Positions 12,427 to 12,753 of a stretch of DNA of 12,753 nt are shown in pieces. Each line of letters opens with the position of its first letter. The first letter of the stretch is position 1. The notes below the pieces were generated by a model. The model did not search any database. It had not been told where the DNA came from and saw nothing but the letters and a program-made list of their open reading frames with translations. This DNA is from Acidimicrobiia bacterium (GTDB lineage Bacteria; Actinomycetota; Acidimicrobiia; Acidimicrobiales; Ilumatobacteraceae), in NCBI GenBank assembly GCA_013811855.1, contig JACCUL010000167.1, positions 1 through 12,753 on the forward strand, given 5' to 3'. Made by a program: the position numbers and the translations under genes.

Positions 12427-12753
12427 ATGGACATCAACGGAGCAAGCGCCATCGTCACGGGCGGCGCGTCGGGCATCGGGGCGGCCTCGGCCCGCCGGTT
12501 GGCCGGGCGCGGGGCGGTCGTCGTCATCGCCGACCTGCAGGAGGACAGGGGTCGACAGTTGGCCGACGAGCTGGGCGGCGCGTTCGCGAAGGTCGACGTG
12601 ACGAACACCGAGGACATCGTCAACGCCGTCGAGATGGCCAAGTCGATGGGTCCGGTGCGGGTGCTCGTCAACTCCGCAGGCATCGGCTGGGCACAGCGGA
12701 CCGTCGGCAAGGACGGCTCGTACGACTCGGCGGCCAACCTCGAGGCGTTCAAG
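12427..12753 (+). CDS. Short-chain dehydrogenase/reductase, 3' end outside window
   Basis: The first 109 codons of an SDR oxidoreductase. The nucleotide site is TGGASGIG (residues 11-18). Asp36 at the end of the second strand (VVIADLQ) indicates NAD(H) rather than NADP(H). DVT (57-59) and NSAG (82-85, a variant of NNAG) are also present. GIGWAQRTVGKDG after NSAG resembles type II 3-hydroxyacyl-CoA dehydrogenases (HSD10-like), which act in beta-oxidation or branched-chain acyl-CoA breakdown. The catalytic Ser-Tyr-Lys lies beyond the edge, so activity cannot be confirmed. The ATG at 12427 sits 8 nt behind a TAGCCT box. It is divergent from the PLP-enzyme gene over 84 bp. Confidence 0.9.
   Translation, partial: MDINGASAIVTGGASGIGAASARRLAGRGAVVVIADLQEDRGRQLADELGGAFAKVDVTNTEDIVNAVEMAKSMGPVRVLVNSAGIGWAQRTVGKDGSYDSAANLEAFK

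Overview
The window looks like a chromosomal segment of a high-GC Gram-positive, most likely an uncultured or little-studied actinomycete (Actinomycetota, possibly Acidimicrobiia). The evidence is strong G+C bias at third codon positions, a homodimeric-type AceE, an actinobacterial-style HhH-GPD glycosylase N-terminus, GTG starts, and many start codons lying 6-9 nt behind a TANNNT -10 box (leaderless transcripts). Lineage is inferred from gene style only.

Left part, 1-6.95 kb: an accessory, rearranged region. It opens with the end of a VapC-type PIN toxin (+), then a 199-bp gap holding decayed pieces of a methyltransferase and an ABM-like gene. Next comes a complete Phd/VapB-VapC module (-) behind a perfect 10+1+10 palindromic operator. 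Then follows a minus-strand cassette: a large LuxR-type ATPase regulator (frameshifted), a family-2 O-methyltransferase and a small ABM-like protein. The cassette is bracketed by two diverged copies of the truncated first ~35 codons of an HhH-GPD DNA glycosylase gene, both broken at the same point. On the minus strand the order is HhH'-LuxR-OMT-ABM-HhH'-VapBC-OMT'/ABM' relic. This fits an old tandem duplication of one unit whose second copy was largely deleted and now holds VapBC. A second toxin-antitoxin module follows, a ParD-like antitoxin with a lysine/arginine-rich tail and a zeta-type kinase toxin, also with a palindromic operator.

Right part, 7.0-12.75 kb: ordinary genes. These are a secreted chymotrypsin-fold serine protease, pyruvate dehydrogenase E1 (aceE), ribonuclease HI (rnhA, divergent from aceE), a Cys/Met-metabolism PLP enzyme whose stop codon abuts that of rnhA, and the start of a short-chain dehydrogenase running off the right edge.

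No tRNA, rRNA, CRISPR array, transposase or integrase was seen. I found no clearly new defence system. The most unusual content is the duplicated, decaying LuxR-OMT-ABM unit with VapBC inside it, and the two toxin-antitoxin operators that share the same extended -10 box in one palindrome arm.
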